A stretch of 64,000 nt of DNA, from contig CM055816.1 in the NCBI GenBank assembly GCA_029582265.1, forward strand, positions 33,553,049-33,617,048. The letters run 5' to 3'. The DNA comes from Zoroaster sp. YZ-2022 (lineage: Eukaryota > Echinodermata > Asteroidea > Forcipulatida > Zoroasteridae). How positions within the stretch are numbered: position 1 is the stretch's first letter; each line of letters opens with the position of its first letter. The translations under genes were made by a program, and so were the position numbers. Below the pieces are notes generated by a model. That model did not search any database, was not told the DNA's origin, and worked only from the letters and a program-made list of their open reading frames with translations. Shown here piece by piece: positions 42,972-55,615 of the stretch.

Positions 42972-43360
42972 TTAAAGTCTTATTTAAACAGTTTAAACCT
43001 TTTTGACACGTTACAAATATCAACTAAACAATAGAAATTTATATCAAATTATAATAAAATCAATCAAATTCCATAAAGGTAAGAGGGTCATCTGTTGTAA
43101 GATTCTTGTTGCACTTGACTGAACAGAAAAATGGTTTATTTTCCCAATTTGGGTACGACTGTACTTTCTGTTGAGCTTAATGAGGTTTTTTCCAAACAAA
43201 AATAAAATGGAGGGGGGGGGAAATCACATGTAATAGTCCAAAATGACAAACTACCATTTACACTCTACTTTCCACTGTACTATCGATGTCAGGTAACATC
43301 ATTTACATTGTTTTAGATATGTTTGTAATGAAATCACCAGCATAAAGAGAACCAATTTAC

Positions 43361-43483
43361 CTGTGTGGTTAGGCCAGTGCAAACGGTCAATGAGAAACTT
43401 GGTGTTTTTGAATATTTGTGGCTCTCTGTTCAGGCAATAAGTGTGCAAATGACAGGCATTATCATAAATGATAACCTTTGGAG
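43361..43483 (-). CDS. Spliced KDZ/HMGXB3-like gene, exon C
   Basis: Acceptor CGATTTTTCCCAG before 43483; donor CAG/GTAAAT after 43361. It encodes PKVIIYDNACHLHTYCLNRE, then FKNTKFLIDRLHWPNHT: an acidic YDNAC motif, a CLNRE box and a DR-HW box with conserved-looking Cys and His. Its length (123 bp) keeps phase 1 on both sides, matching exons B and D. Confidence 0.65.
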
Positions 43484-43866
43484 CTGGGAAAAATCGGTTA
43501 GTTACAAGGAGAAAAGTGCGAGTGGAAAATGTTGTCATAAAAAATGCATGGAAAGACATTATTATTGTGATGTTGCTCATATAATAAAGGACAATGAATT
43601 TATGATACACCATCATATTTTTGGTTCACTGTTATGATTTCAACTGTTCTTTTGCAAACATATTTCAATTCAAGTGCATTTGGTATATATAAAGCAAATG
43701 AAAAAGACCATAAATACACACATTTGGGCTTCCCACAGGTTTTTACAGCAAACAAATAAATGTTACATGGAAATAACAATGATGTGCCCAAGCATCTTCA
43801 TCAGTGCACATAAGTGATATTTATAAATGAAATATATCCAAATAGGGAATATTGCAGGATACTTAC

Positions 43867-43950
43867 GTGTTGCAAATCTTGTCAGAAACAGAGTAAAGGG
43901 CACATTCGGAGATTCAAACTGATTCATGATTTCAAAACCATAGCATATGC
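43867..43950 (-). CDS. Spliced KDZ/HMGXB3-like gene, exon B
   Basis: Acceptor GTTTGTTTAG before 43950; donor CAC/GTAAGT after 43867. The 84 bp encode ICYGFEIMNQFESPNVPFTL and FLTRFAT. The split codons at both edges join cleanly to exons A and C (phase 1 introns of 593 and 383 bp). The segment is too short to show up as a stand-alone ORF. Confidence 0.65.
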
Positions 43951-44543
43951 CTAAACAAACAGAAAATGCATGACACTGTTAAATACATCCAATGAATATA
44001 AAATATATTTTACATGATGCACACTCAAGACAATGTTCTTCCGCTTTGAATGCATGCGGTGTTTCAAAATCATTTTACAGATGTCCTATTAATAATCCAA
44101 GATGGAATGGAAACAGTTTTGTAGAGTTTACACATTTACAAGTAGAGTTTACTCTGGGCATGGTGAGGATACTCTTGTAGGAGTTTAAAAGAAGTGCTAC
44201 TGGTCCAATGACAAGGAAATCATTATTGAGAGGTGTTTCATGATGGAGTTTGTGCTATATAGGACTTCCATATCATTATTGTTATTGACAAAAAAAATTA
44301 AAATGTAATCAGTAATTATAGTAATTACTGTTTTTTAAATGTAGCTAGGAAACCAAGTAAAACCCCAACATCCACTGAAATTGTTAATAACATTTCTTTT
44401 TGGATATACAAAATTGTTACCAGTGGATGAAACTGATTAACTTAATTTCTGTGATGTAATTTTTATTTATGCTTTCCGTCAATAATATCAGTGATGCTAT
44501 TGGTGCAGATTTTATTATTGGAATATAATAAGGCTGTACATAC

Positions 44544-44700
44544 CATGTGGGCAAAATGCAGCAAATATACCTGGCGTCATTCTCCCATAATTTTTAGTGT
44601 CTTTCCTGCAACTACTCTTGTTACTCTTTTCATTGTCCATTGTGTAATTTTTGCGAATCAATTGAACATTATATAATTTCACAGAAGATTTACTGTGCAA
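44544..44700 (-). CDS. Spliced KDZ/HMGXB3-like gene, exon A (5' edge unsure)
   Basis: Donor CATG/GTATGT at 44544. The frame reads KNYGRMTPGIFAAFCPHG just before it, continuing into exon B. The 5' edge is not fixed: a weak acceptor could lie near 44604 or the exon may reach 44700. Further 5' exons should lie to the right but are not seen; a LINE occupies DNA from ~44760, so the gene may be truncated. Joined, exons A-D give roughly 190 residues of C-terminal protein without a stop. Confidence 0.55.
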
Positions 44701-44841
44701 ACGTCACCATGGCTCGCCTAAAATGGCTAACCACGGTGACAAAACAAACGATAAAATGTTTTACCTTTGTCGGGGTGGGGAAAGGGAAAAAAAGGAGAGA
44801 GAGTGCACGGGTTTCTTGGCGCCTGGGTGTGGGCAAAAATA

Positions 44842-44845
<4 letters not shown>

Positions 44846-44916
<71 letters not shown>
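44846..44916. repeat. (AT)n microsatellite in LINE copy A 3' UTR
   Basis: About 35 AT units, directly beside GCCCACACCCAGGCGCC (minus), which is one half of the hairpin conserved in the other LINE 3' UTRs. Confidence 0.95.
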
Positions 44917-44920
<4 letters not shown>

Positions 44921-44952
44921 AACAATAACAAGAAATTTACGAGCGGACCAAA

Positions 44953-47900
44953 TCAAATCAACCATGTCAAATTGTTATTTTTAAGAAGGAAGAATGTGTT
45001 GTTGACAGACCATTTAGTGATAAAGTTGTGAAGGGAGTGATTTAGACTACGGAAATTGAACTCGAGAAGAATTTTTGTTTTAAGTCGAAATTTCCAAACG
45101 ACAAGAGGCGTAGAAAAATTATTTGTACGGTAGAGATGGTAAATAACGTTTTTCAGACTAATGATGAGGTAGTTGGCTAGGCACACGGCTTCTCTACTGC
45201 GACCCTTAGCGTGCGGGACCAGTCCCCAGTAATGGTCAAAGTCCAAGGAGATGTCGGTTAGGAGGTTGGAGAGGAGACTATGAAGGCTGTCAAGAGCAGG
45301 TTCTACTTGCAGGGCACGTGATGATGAAGAGATGACGTACGGAGCCTTTTTCACCGCACCATCCGCATAGCGAGGAAATTGACAGGTTTAGATGATGAAG
45401 AACTGCAAGAGATGGCAGGATGTTATGAAAGAGTTTGAACTGGACGTATCCCTCCTTCTTTGAGGTCGGTAGTTGGTAGATGACCTTCCAAGATATTTTG
45501 TGCGAAGGAGGGAGGAAACCAAGTTCGTGCCAGTGTGTGGACGAGGATAACGGAAGCTCGTTGATTTGTTGGTTGAGGGTTCTGTACAGGGATTGCGACG
45601 AGGCGGAGAGAACATCTGTGGAGCCATCGAAGAGGACTTGACCCGGTGAGACAAGACGAGAGGGGATGATGTGAAGAGCTGCTGGATTTTGTAGAAAGCC
45701 GTTCTCGTCAAAAAGCGTGGTGAAGTTTGTCGAGATGGTGCGGTGAAGGCGACAGAGTTCTTGTTGTAGAATACGGCGGGAAGGAGCACGGAAAACTGTT
45801 TTTGTAACGGCGAAGATTATAATCCATGAAGTTAAAACAAGAATGTGAATTCGGCAGAAGATATCGTTGGATGAGGTTAAGGCGGAAAGTGAGGCTGTGT
45901 GCCTGGAGATTTGCTAGACCAAGACCACCTTTGAGAGGATGTTCAAATAATAATTATTTGTTTCTTAAGGAGGTGTCGCTTGTTGGACCAGACGAAGTCG
46001 ACAAGCTTGTCTTGGAGTTCACTTTGGATGTTTGCGGGGCAGGGAAGCACAGCTATGCTATGAAAGATTTTGGAGGCGGCGAGCTGGTTCGCCACGAGAA
46101 TACGGACTTTGAAGGAGAGATTAGAACATAGATGTTTCCAGGACGAGATAGTTTTACCTAGGTTTTCTTTGCAATTAGTCCAGTTTTGCTGAGTGTAAAT
46201 ATCGTTATTGCCTAAGTGACTCCAAGAAAGGGGAGACCTTGATTGTTCCATTGGAAGTCAAGTGGCTTGTCCATTCGTCCGGGCCAAGACCCGACCCACA
46301 AACCCTTAGATTTTTGATAATTGAGGCTAGCAGCAGAGGATCTACTAAATAAATCGTAAACGTTACGAATAGCATTAAAACCGGAATCCTGAGTGACAAA
46401 GACTGTTATGTCGACTGTTATGTCGTCTGCATAGGCCGAGACCGAGCAACGGCGTTGGGTACTCGGGATGAGAAGGCTTTTGTCAGAAAGCTATCTCCGC
46501 ATGGAATTAAGTAACGGCTCGATGGCAATAGAGTAAAGCAAGCCCGAAAGCGGACAGCCCTGTCGGATATCCTTTTCAAAGGGAAAAGCTGCGGTGAGAG
46601 AGCCGCATACTTTGATGTGACTCTCGGCACCTTCGTATAACAGACCAAGATAAGACAAAAAATTGTCCCCAAATCCCATGGCTCTCATGGTAGCAAAAAG
46701 ATAGTCGTGGTCACCGTTGTCGAACGCTTTTTTTGATCAAGGTTGACCACGGCTAACGGAAGATCATTATAGTTACAATAATTAAGCGAGTCTCTAAAGA
46801 GATTTAAATTGTTATAAATAGTGCGTTCGGGAACGCAATAAGACTGATCTTCGTGGACGACAGTACCAATAAATTGTTTGAGACGGTTAGCAAGCAGCTT
46901 GGCAAGAAGTTTATAGTCAGTATTGAGAAGCGAAACAGGGCGCCAGTTAGAAATATCGCAGATGTCTCCTTTTTGGGGGATCAATTTGATGACGGCTTTG
47001 TGGAAGGAGTTAGGAAGAATGTTTGAGGCGACAGCAGATTGGAAGACTTCAAAGAGATCATTTTTAAACAAAGGCCAAAAGGAGGAGAAAAATTCGGAAG
47101 TGAGACCGTCTATGCCAGGAGTTTTGTTCTTGCCAAGTTTAGATATGTTTTGTAACAGGGGCCCAAGAGCGCTCTCGTCAGTAGGAGCGCGGCTATATAA
47201 ATTTTTGTAAAAGTTACGACATTGAAATTTGATTTCTTTGGGCTCATTCGTAAGGTGTCCCGAAGGAAGGCGAAGGCAGGAAACGCTTTTAGACTGAGTG
47301 TTTTTTTCAAGACTGAAAAAAAAATACGAAGAACTAGTGTCGACTTCATTAATATGCTGGAAACGCGATCTGACGAGGGCGCCTTGAGCCTTACTTTTAA
47401 GAAAACTATTTAATTCGTTCCTCTGTAATTCGAGGACCCGTTGGTTTTCATGGGTGAGGTCTGGCGCAGATTGAATGTCTTCAATAATGGAATTTATCTC
47501 TTGAAAAGTTTTCCGTTTTTCCTTGGCTTTTTCTCTGCAATAGGTTTGGGTAAGAGATTTGATTTGGGCTTTACCAAGGTCCCACCAATTACAGATGTTG
47601 GTAAAGGACGATTTTTCAAGTTGCCAATTTGACCAAAAAAGAGTAATTTTTGTCGTCGAGGAGTGAGTTGTTAAAATGCCAATAAGCGCTTCCTTTGTTG
47701 CGGGGAGAAGGACGTTTAAGCAGAGACTAATAACCGCAGAGTGATCGGAGAGGGAAGGGGTGATTTGACAGGAGTGAATAGACGGAACAATGCTAGTAGG
47801 GGCGTAAAAGCGATCGAGCCTGACTTTAGAAACTCCGCCAGGAACCGATTTACTATTTCTGAACCAGGTGAATTTGTTTTCAGAGGGATTCAATCTGCGC

Positions 47901-48440
47901 CAGACGTCACAGAGATACAGACTATGCATGGAATTTCTACGAGCCATGGCGACTTGGGGACGGTGCTCGGTCGGCCTATGCAGACGATCAATGGAGGGAT
48001 TATCAGTACAATTGAAATCACCACCAATGATTACGGGGCCGTCTTTGTGTTGGTCACAATGGGTGCTAAATTCAGTAAAGGGTTTCAAAGCAAAAACATT
48101 GGATTGGGAACGAGAAAATTATAAATGTTGTAAATATTATCGTTAACTTTAATTTTAAGAAATAAAATAGAGCCCTAAACACAACACCGGAGGCTATCAC
48201 ATCAATATTATTTTTAACGAGAGTGGTAACGCCGGAGCCAGGGTAAACACCTGGAGCGGAGAAGGGAACATAGTTGGACCAATTTTTCCAAAAGGGACAG
48301 TTTTCAGAAAGATTATAAGTTTCTTGAAGAAAGATAACGTCATAATTGAGGGGCAGAAGATCGAAATAACTTTTGAAGGAGGCGTTTTTGGTGGCATTGG
48401 AACAGCCTCCGGTGTTGAGCGTAATTAGTGAAAGGGCCAT
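44953..48440 (-). pseudogene. ORF2 (APE endonuclease-RT) of LINE copy A
   Basis: Starts MALSLITLNTGGC at 48440. Endonuclease motifs: FLQETYN, IIGGDFNCT, RLDRFYAP, LSDHSAV. RT motifs: NKTPGIDGLTSEFF, NWRPVSLLNTDYKLLAKL, DQSYCVPERTIYNN, IRQGCPLSGLLYS. In place of YADDITVFV the palm reads ADDITVDITVFV, from a 12-bp duplication next to the catalytic Asp pair (around 46405-46430). Frames shift near 48190, 46735, 46490, 46180 and several times after. The C-terminus LIISLKNVIYHLYR ... NNLTWLI is intact. Confidence 0.85.
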
Positions 48441-48521
48441 AAAAAAGAAAAAACATGTACATAATTCATTTTAAATACAATGAAAGGAAATTTAAGTCTC
48501 AAATTTTTTGATTAGTTTTTT

Positions 48522-50339
48522 TTAATCTCTGATCTGCTGCATACTATTATGAAGAGCTGGGGCATTACGCAGTGGTTTGAGTTGCCTAACAAGTCCAGGT
48601 AAGTTGTGTGTAAATTTGCGAGCTATGTCTTTTGGTTTTCTTTGGCATTTTACAGACGAGAGGAATTTTATGATGTCTTGATGACTCAGAGGATTGTTGT
48701 ATGTGGGAAGGGCGGTGGGGAAGGAGTCCTCCTCTTCCTCCCACATGTACGTTGGAGTCATCGCTTGTGACGTCATGGGAACCGGGTGTGGACGTATTGG
48801 TCAGGTGACTTGAGGAGGCGATGGAGGGGGTAGGTGAGTGGGCAGAAAGCGAAAAAGATGAGGGATTGGGGTAGGGGAAAGTAAAGGGGGTGGGGATGGG
48901 GGTCGGGGCAGAGTATGGGTGGGGGAAGGGTTGGGTGAGGTCTCAGTGAGGGAAATGGATGTTAAGGAGAGGACATTGTGTGGATTGTGTGGGGCTGTTT
49001 TGGTCTAGCACTTGGGTAAGAGTGGGAGAAACACTTGTTTTAGGTTGGGGCAGTGGTGATTTTTTCCTTAGTTTTCGTTGAGGGACGGGTGACTTACAAG
49101 GCGGGGTTAATGTTCAGGTGATTTTACCTGGGACAATTTTCTCTATGTCAGAAAACATTCTAGTTGGAGGTGGAGGAGAGCCCCATACGTAGGGAGTGGT
49201 GTCCATAGTTGGGTCTTCTGTATCGGAGTCAGTGGGGGCAGGACCGCTGGCGGGTTTTGCCGCGCGAGCACAACCCGCAGCAGAGGGGCAGGCGTCGAGG
49301 CAGGCGCGCGGGCAGGAGGCGGGCCACGCCCAGCCCCGAGCGCCGCGGGCACGCGCGGGCCCACCCCAGCCGGGCCCTTAGCAACCGAAGTGGACGCTCC
49401 GGCAGACGCCGGTGCAGGTCCGTCCTTCGGTGCATCAGGCCCGCCAGCCCGAGGCGGACCAGCCCCACCTCCAGCCGAGACGGACCCGTGTGCGACTGCG
49501 CTAGATGGGCGAGAGTACGTTTGGGAGGATGTTTGGGGTCGGATTTGTTGTGTACGAAGATTGGAGGGGGGTTGAGGGGATTTGAGGGTTCGTTGGGGTC
49601 ATTGCGGGTTTGAGGTTTCTTGCAAAAACGGCTGATGTGGCCGAATTCACCACAGTTAAAACATCTAACTAAGTCGATAGATAAAAACACTCTGTAATTT
49701 GTATTGCAATAGGAAAAGTTGATGTGATCAGGGAGGGTAATGTTGGGTTTAATGAGGACCTGGACTTGCCGGCGGAAGGACATTATATGTGACAGTTGTT
49801 TGTTTTTAAAACCAAGGGGTATGGGTCTAACAGCTGACACCACCTTACAGAAACTAGAAATGTTATTAGCCCTAACTCCCTAGACAACAAAGGCAGTTGG
49901 AGGATTTTGAAGGATTTTTTATTGTTCAGTAACAATGCTTAGAGAGTTAGGGTTAATAAGAATATGATTAGGAATTTCTGGATAAACGTTAGAGAAAGTC
50001 AAGCGGGTGGTTGGTTGGATGAGAGGGGTGAGCTCCAGGAAGGAGTCACCATACAACAACCCGCGGGTAATGGCATCGGCTACCTCCTCTCTGGAACTCA
50101 TATACAAAGCAATACGATTGTTTGAAATACGACTGGCAGAAACAATATGTTTTTCGGGCATTGATTCATGGAATTTTTCTAAGTAGGATTAGAGACATTA
50201 TCTAACGCTTTGAAAGCCAATCCATTGTTCCTGGTGACGCCCTTAAATGGTTCGTCACCAGGAACAATGGATCCGGACGCACCCGCATTGACAGTATTAG
50301 GTTGGGCTTTTGTGCGTGGTTCCGCTTAAGTGGCCATGG
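48522..50339 (-). pseudogene. ORF1 (nucleic-acid binding, CCHC) of LINE copy A
   Basis: The ATG in CCACCATGG (50337-50339) is followed after three codons by TAA, where copy B reads on, so the start is dead. Downstream: VSASRISNNRIALYMSSREE, PTTRLTFSNVYPEIPN, IMSFRRQVQVLIKPN, then a knuckle CFNCGEFGHISRFC, a very GC-rich linker (49220-49500), and a C-terminal domain ending LHNSMQQIRD. Several frameshifts. ORF1 of L1-type LINEs coats the RNA as a chaperone. Confidence 0.8.
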
Positions 50340-50554
50340 TGGCCAGCTCAGTACAGAAACCAACGGCACAGGATGAAAAATATTGCCTTAAAATACAGAA
50401 AATTAATAAAATGAAGGCACGATAATCTTGGTCTAGCTAGGTCTATACAATGAAATTAATACAATTATAAAGAAACGAGGACCTAACAAGGTCTATAAAC
50501 AGGAAATTTGATGACTTACTCAGTGCTCGAAGGAACACACGTCCGCTAAAGAGA

Positions 50555-50994
50555 TAAATAAATAAATTAATAAATAAATTAATAAATACTTTTTAAACTT
50601 TTTTTCAAGGAAAACTTTATTTCAAAATCCTTGAAGAATACAGTATATACAGAATTAAAAGAATTATAATTAAATCAGAACTTGACAGTCAATTTATGAG
50701 ATCAATATACAGGAATTATAATTAAATCAATCAGTATAATAATTGAAACATTAAATAGCAATCAGCATGAATCAGTAATAATTAAGCGGGGAAGGTGAGG
50801 ACTTAGGGAAGGGAGGGAAGGGGAAGGAGGAGTGGGGCCCACTGGCGTCTGGATGTGGGCACCTCGTGCCCACTGTCAGTAGGCCCCTGTTGGGAAATGG
50901 TCAGGCCACCGGGGTGGGCGGTGAAAGACACCACGTCCCGCCGAGGAGGGGCGGCGACTACCCACGCCTCGGTGACCTGGGGAGGGAGGGAGGG
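50555..50994 (-). repeat. Extra LINE 3'-UTR unit (U1) with (TTTA)n tail
   Basis: The minus strand begins GGTCACCGAGGCGTGGG and contains GGACGTGGTGTCTTTCACCG and a hairpin GTGGGCAC-GAG-GTGCCCAC (50855-50873). It ends AATAAAGTTTTCCTTG followed by (TTTA)n at 50555-50592. It is homologous to the 3' UTR of copy B and almost identical to unit U2 at 57582. It joins directly to the 5' end of copy A. Confidence 0.8.
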
Positions 50995-50996
50995 AA

Positions 50997-51160
<164 letters not shown>

Positions 51161-51707
51161 TTACTTTTCAAAGGAGAACTTTATTTCAAATTTCTTGAAA
51201 AAGCAGCATATTATACAGATATATACAAAATTTAAAAGAATTGTAAAGAAATACATTCAGTACCTTAATAGTAGTGAATTAATACAATGAAAACCAGAAA
51301 CAAAAACTTTAACTAGAAATGCCGCAAAGGCCAAGTTGCCACCTTCGGAAGCTGGATGCCCCAAGTCCTTCCAAAGGGTAGCAACAAGGCATAAGAGGAG
51401 GGGAAAAAGGGAGTTGACAGTAAAGTACATTTTTACATTGTCGATATCCTTGTCTTGGGGAGGGGAGGGGAGGAGAAAAGGAAGGGAGCCGGGGAGGGGG
51501 CATGGGTTCCTTAGCGTCTGGTGTGGGCACAAAAGTGCCCACTGCCAGTCCCCCATGCGGGATAGGTGGCGGGTTTGGGCGGCGAAAAACACCACGGCTC
51601 GTCTGGGAAGCGACGAGACCTGCTCAAGCCCGTCAACCTAGGGATAAGACAAGGGTAAAGAAATGAAAATTATAGAGAACAAAAAAAATTAAATAAAACG
51701 CGGTAAT

Positions 51708-54700
51708 TCAAATCAACCATATCATTCGATCATTACTGTAATCGAAAAGAGTGTTATTAATTGACCAATTTGTGAGAAAAAGTGGAATGGAGTTATTCAG
51801 CCTATGATAATTGAATTCTAAGATGATTTTGTTTTTCAACCGGTATTGCCAAACTAATAAGGGGTCGGAGGGGTTTGAGGTACGATATAGCCAGTAAATG
51901 ACGTTTTTTAGGCTGACGCTAAGATAATTTGCCAGGCGGACAGCCCCTTTGTTTCGACTCTGAGCAGGCGGAACGAGAGTCCAGTAAATGTCAAAATTTA
52001 GTTGAAGGTTTGGAAGAAGACGACTGATGAGGCTGTGAAGAAGGTTGAGAGCTGGTTGTATAGATGGGCAAGTAATAAAAAGATGTGTGATGGTTCCTCT
52101 CTCGCCGCACCACCCACAGTCAGAAGAGATGTTGGAGTTGAGGTGATGTAAGACTGGAAGAGAGGGCAGAACGTTGTGTAGAAGCTTATATTGGACGTCC
52201 CCTTCTTTCTTGGATGTTGGCGGCTGGTAAATTGCTCTCCAGGGGATGTGAAGAGAAGACGGAAAGTAGCCACAGTCATGCCAGGGTGTTAAAGTTGGAG
52301 AAGAGTTGTCGTTGATTTTCTGGTTGAAGAGAAGATAAAGCGATTTTGATGAGAGTGAGGACACATCTGTGTCCTTGTCGATGAAGACACAGCTCGGCGA
52401 AAAGGGGCGAGTGGGAAGATCTTCGAGTGGTGAGACATGTTGAAAAGACCGTCGAGATTGAAAAGTTCTGGGAAGGAAGATGATATGGTGTGGTGCAGGC
52501 GAGAGATATCCCGTTGAAAAAGACGAACAGAAGGAGGACGGATGCAGGAAGGGACCAGATGGATGTCTTTAGCCGGAAGCCACTTTCCGGTGTTGAAGTT
52601 GAGGAGTTGCTTGATGAAGTGAGTGCCGCCCGCCCAGAGTCTTGCAGCAAAGGCCGCACCGCCCGGCAAGGGGTTAACGAGGGGCGGATAAATGATTGGT
52701 AGATTGATGATATGGTTGACTGAATTTGTGGGTAATTCGATTCGAGCTCCGATTTTTTTCCAGGCACGCAGTGTTTCACTGTAGAAAAGGGGAAGACTAG
52801 TAAAGAATTTAGGGTCTAGATCCAAAAGGAAAAGTTGATAGCTGAGGTTGAGACGTTTGTATTTATGTAAATTGCAATCCATTAACGTAAAACAGGGGTG
52901 GGGGTTTGAAAGGAAATACCTCTGAAGAAGTTTGAATCTGAAAGTGAGGCTGCGTGCCTGGAGACAAGCTAGACCTAGCCCACCTTTGTCGCAGCTCTGA
53001 AAGAGTGTCCGTTTTTTAAGTAGGTGTCGTTTGTTGGACCAGACGAAATCGACAAGCAAGCCTTGGAGTTCACGTAGGTTATTTTCAGGACATGGGAGGA
53101 CGGCAAGACAGTGAAAGATTTTAGTGGCAGCAAACTGATTAGCAATTAAAACTTTCCTTTGAGGACAGATTAAAGAAAAGATGTTTCCAGCAGGCTAGTG
53201 TTTTGGCAAGTTTGTCTTTGCAATTTTTCCAGTTTTGTTGATTGTAGTTGTTGTTATTACCTAGGTGAACTCCAAGGAAGGCTAAACCTTGATTATTCCA
53301 CTCGAAATTTAGCGGATTGTCGGTTCGTCTGGTCCACGACCCGACCCATAGCCCCTTGGATTTTTCGTAATTTAACCTTGCAGCAGAGGATTCGCTGAAG
53401 AGACTATACACCCTTTGAATGGTTTCAAACCCGAGGTCGGAGGTGATAAAAATAGTGATATCATCAGCATAGGCTGAAACCGAACAGTAATTTTGAGTGT
53501 TGGGCAGAGGGAAACCCTGCCCATGCAAATCTTACGAAGAGTATTGAGAAAGGGTTCAATAGCAACGGTGTACAGCAGCCCCGAGAGTGGACAACCTTGT
53601 CGGATGCCTTTCTCTCAAAGGAAAGGGTGCGGTCAAAGAACCGCACACCTTAATGTGGCTCTCGGCACTGCTGTACAAAAGATGGAGATAAGAAAGAAAT
53701 TTGTCCCCGAATCCCATGGCTCTCATAACATTGAAAAGATAGTCGTGGTCAACGTTGTCAAAAGCTTTACGCTGATCAAGGTTGACCACGCCCAAATAAA
53801 TCATTAACATTGCAAAAATTAATAACGTCACGAATCAAGTTTAAATTATCATATATAGTGCGTTCGGGCACACAATAAGATTGATCTTGTTTGATAATAT
53901 TACTGATGGATTGTTTTAGTCTATTTGCAAGAAGCTTGGCAAAAATTTTGTAATCAGTATTCAGGAGGAGACAGGACGCCAGTTGGAAATTTCAGAGAGA
54001 TCACCTTTTTAGGAATGAGAGTGATCACAGCTTTCAGAAAAGAACGGGGAGGAACCAGAAATAACAGCAGAATTTAGAACGTCGAAAAGATCGTTTTTAA
54101 TTAATGACCAAAAGGAAACAAAAAATTCTGAGGTCAGCCCGTCAAACCCAGGCGTTTTATTTTTGCCAAGCTGGTTGACAACACAATCAAGTTCCTCCGG
54201 ACGAAGAGGAGCATCAAGATCCTCTGCGTCCAGAGGATCAAGCCGAGATAAATCGGATAATAAAGGCTCTAGGGCGTCCTCGTCAGTAGGAACGCGACTG
54301 TAAAGATTAGTGTAAAAGTTCCGGCAGTGGTTTTTTATTTCATCCGGGTTGTCAGTAATTTCACCATCAGGAAGACGAATACTACAGAGGGTTTTAGAAA
54401 TAGAATGAGATTTTTCAAGGTTGAAAAAATAAGAAGAGCTAGTGTCAGCTTCGTTAAGGTGCTGAAAACGAGATCGGACGAGGGCGCCCTGAGCCTGATT
54501 TTTTAAAAGAATATTTAATTCTTTGCGCTGTTCTTTGAGGACCTTTTGGGCTTCTGGTGTGATGTCTGGAGCAGACTGAAGCTCCTCAATTTGTGAATTA
54601 ATACGAAGAAAGGCAGCTCGTTTTCTCTGGCGAGTCTGGAACTGCATTTTTGGGTGAGGGTTTTGATTTGGGCCTTGCCGAGGTCCCACCACTTGCATAC

Positions 54701-55563
54701 GTCGTTAAAATGACGTTTTTCCATTTGCCAATTTAACCAGAAAAGATGTATAATTTCACGATAATTGTTGTCAATGAGAAGAGAGTTATTGAAATGCCAG
54801 TAAGCACTGCCTCTATGTTGAGAGGAAGGAGGTTTGATAGAAAGATGAACGGCAGAGTGGTCGGACAGAGAACAAGGAATAATTTGACAAGAGCGAATAG
54901 CTGGTATCAAAGTGGGAGGAGCATAAAGTCGATCAAGTCTAACCTGAGAAATTTTGTCGGGAGAGAAAGGGTTTTTCCTCATCCAGGTATACCGTTTAAC
55001 TCGGGGTTTAGTCTGCGCCAGACATCACACAAATTAAAATTAGTAAGAACATTTTTGAGAGCCGTTGAGACCCGGGGACGATGTTCGGTCAGCCTATCTG
55101 CGCGGTCCATAGAAGGATCGCAAGTACAATTAAAATCACCTCCGACAATATTAATGGCGCCGTCACTAAAGTGCTGGTCACAGTGGTTATTAAGTTTCTC
55201 AAGGGTTTGGATGGCAATGTTGTCAGTTTGGGGGAAAAGTAAATTATAAATGTTATACAAGGTGTTTTGGTGCTTAATTTGGGCAAAAAGGAGGTGGCCA
55301 GTAGCGACAACACTGGAGGAAACAAGATCGATATTGTTATTAATTAGCATAGTAACTCCCGAGCCAGGTGTAGTACCGGGAGCACAAAGGGAGTATAATT
55401 AGACCAACTTTTCCAACACAAGCATTGTTCACTGAGAGTAAGTTTCTTGTAAAAGAATAACATCACACCTTTGAGTAAGGTTCGAAAAATAGCGAGTAAA
55501 GGCGACATTACGGGTGGTATTGTGACAACCTCCAGTGTTTAGAGTAATTAGTGACAGCGCCAT
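51708..55563 (-). pseudogene. ORF2 (APE endonuclease-RT) of LINE copy B
   Basis: Starts MALSLITLNTGGCHNTTRN at 55563. Shows ILLQETYS, IVGGDFNCTCD, RLDRLYAP, LSDHSAVHL (endonuclease) and NKTPGFDGLTSEFF, VNLDQRKAFDNVDHDY, SAYADDITIF (RT), then a C-terminal Cys/His segment CGWCGERGTITHLFITC and the end NDRMIWLI. At least six frameshifts and stops, for example near 55440, 54990, 54010, 53830, 53550, 53100 and 52300, make it inactive. Confidence 0.85.
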
Positions 55564-55615
55564 TAACAGGGCAGAAAGGGTATGTAGTCTCAACATCATA
55601 AAGGAGAAAATAAAG

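Larger units (their letters stand above)
44760..50553 (-). mobile_element. Tx1-like LINE, copy A
   Basis: Minus-strand L1/Tx1-type LINE: 5' end near 50553 (AGCGGACGTGTGTTCC), ORF1 with CCHC knuckle, ORF2 with APE endonuclease and RT, 3' UTR. ORF2 ends LTWLI as in copy C (copy B ends IWLI). Its 3' UTR is altered by an (AT)n block and has no (TTTA)n tail. Many frameshifts; the 5' end abuts the (TTTA)n tail of a 3'-UTR unit. Confidence 0.85.

Noticed and set aside
43992..44180. Possible plus-strand exon
   Set aside because: No splice signals, no conserved motif, and it lies within an intron of the minus-strand gene.
44640..45031. ORFs with Tyr-Ile repeats
   Set aside because: Translations of the (AT)n block.
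50555..50994. Unit U1 as the normal 5' UTR of LINE copy A
   Set aside because: It ends with AATAAA and a (TTTA)n tail and matches the 3' UTR of copy B, so it is read as an upstream 3'-UTR fragment; the same unit before copy B keeps the alternative open.
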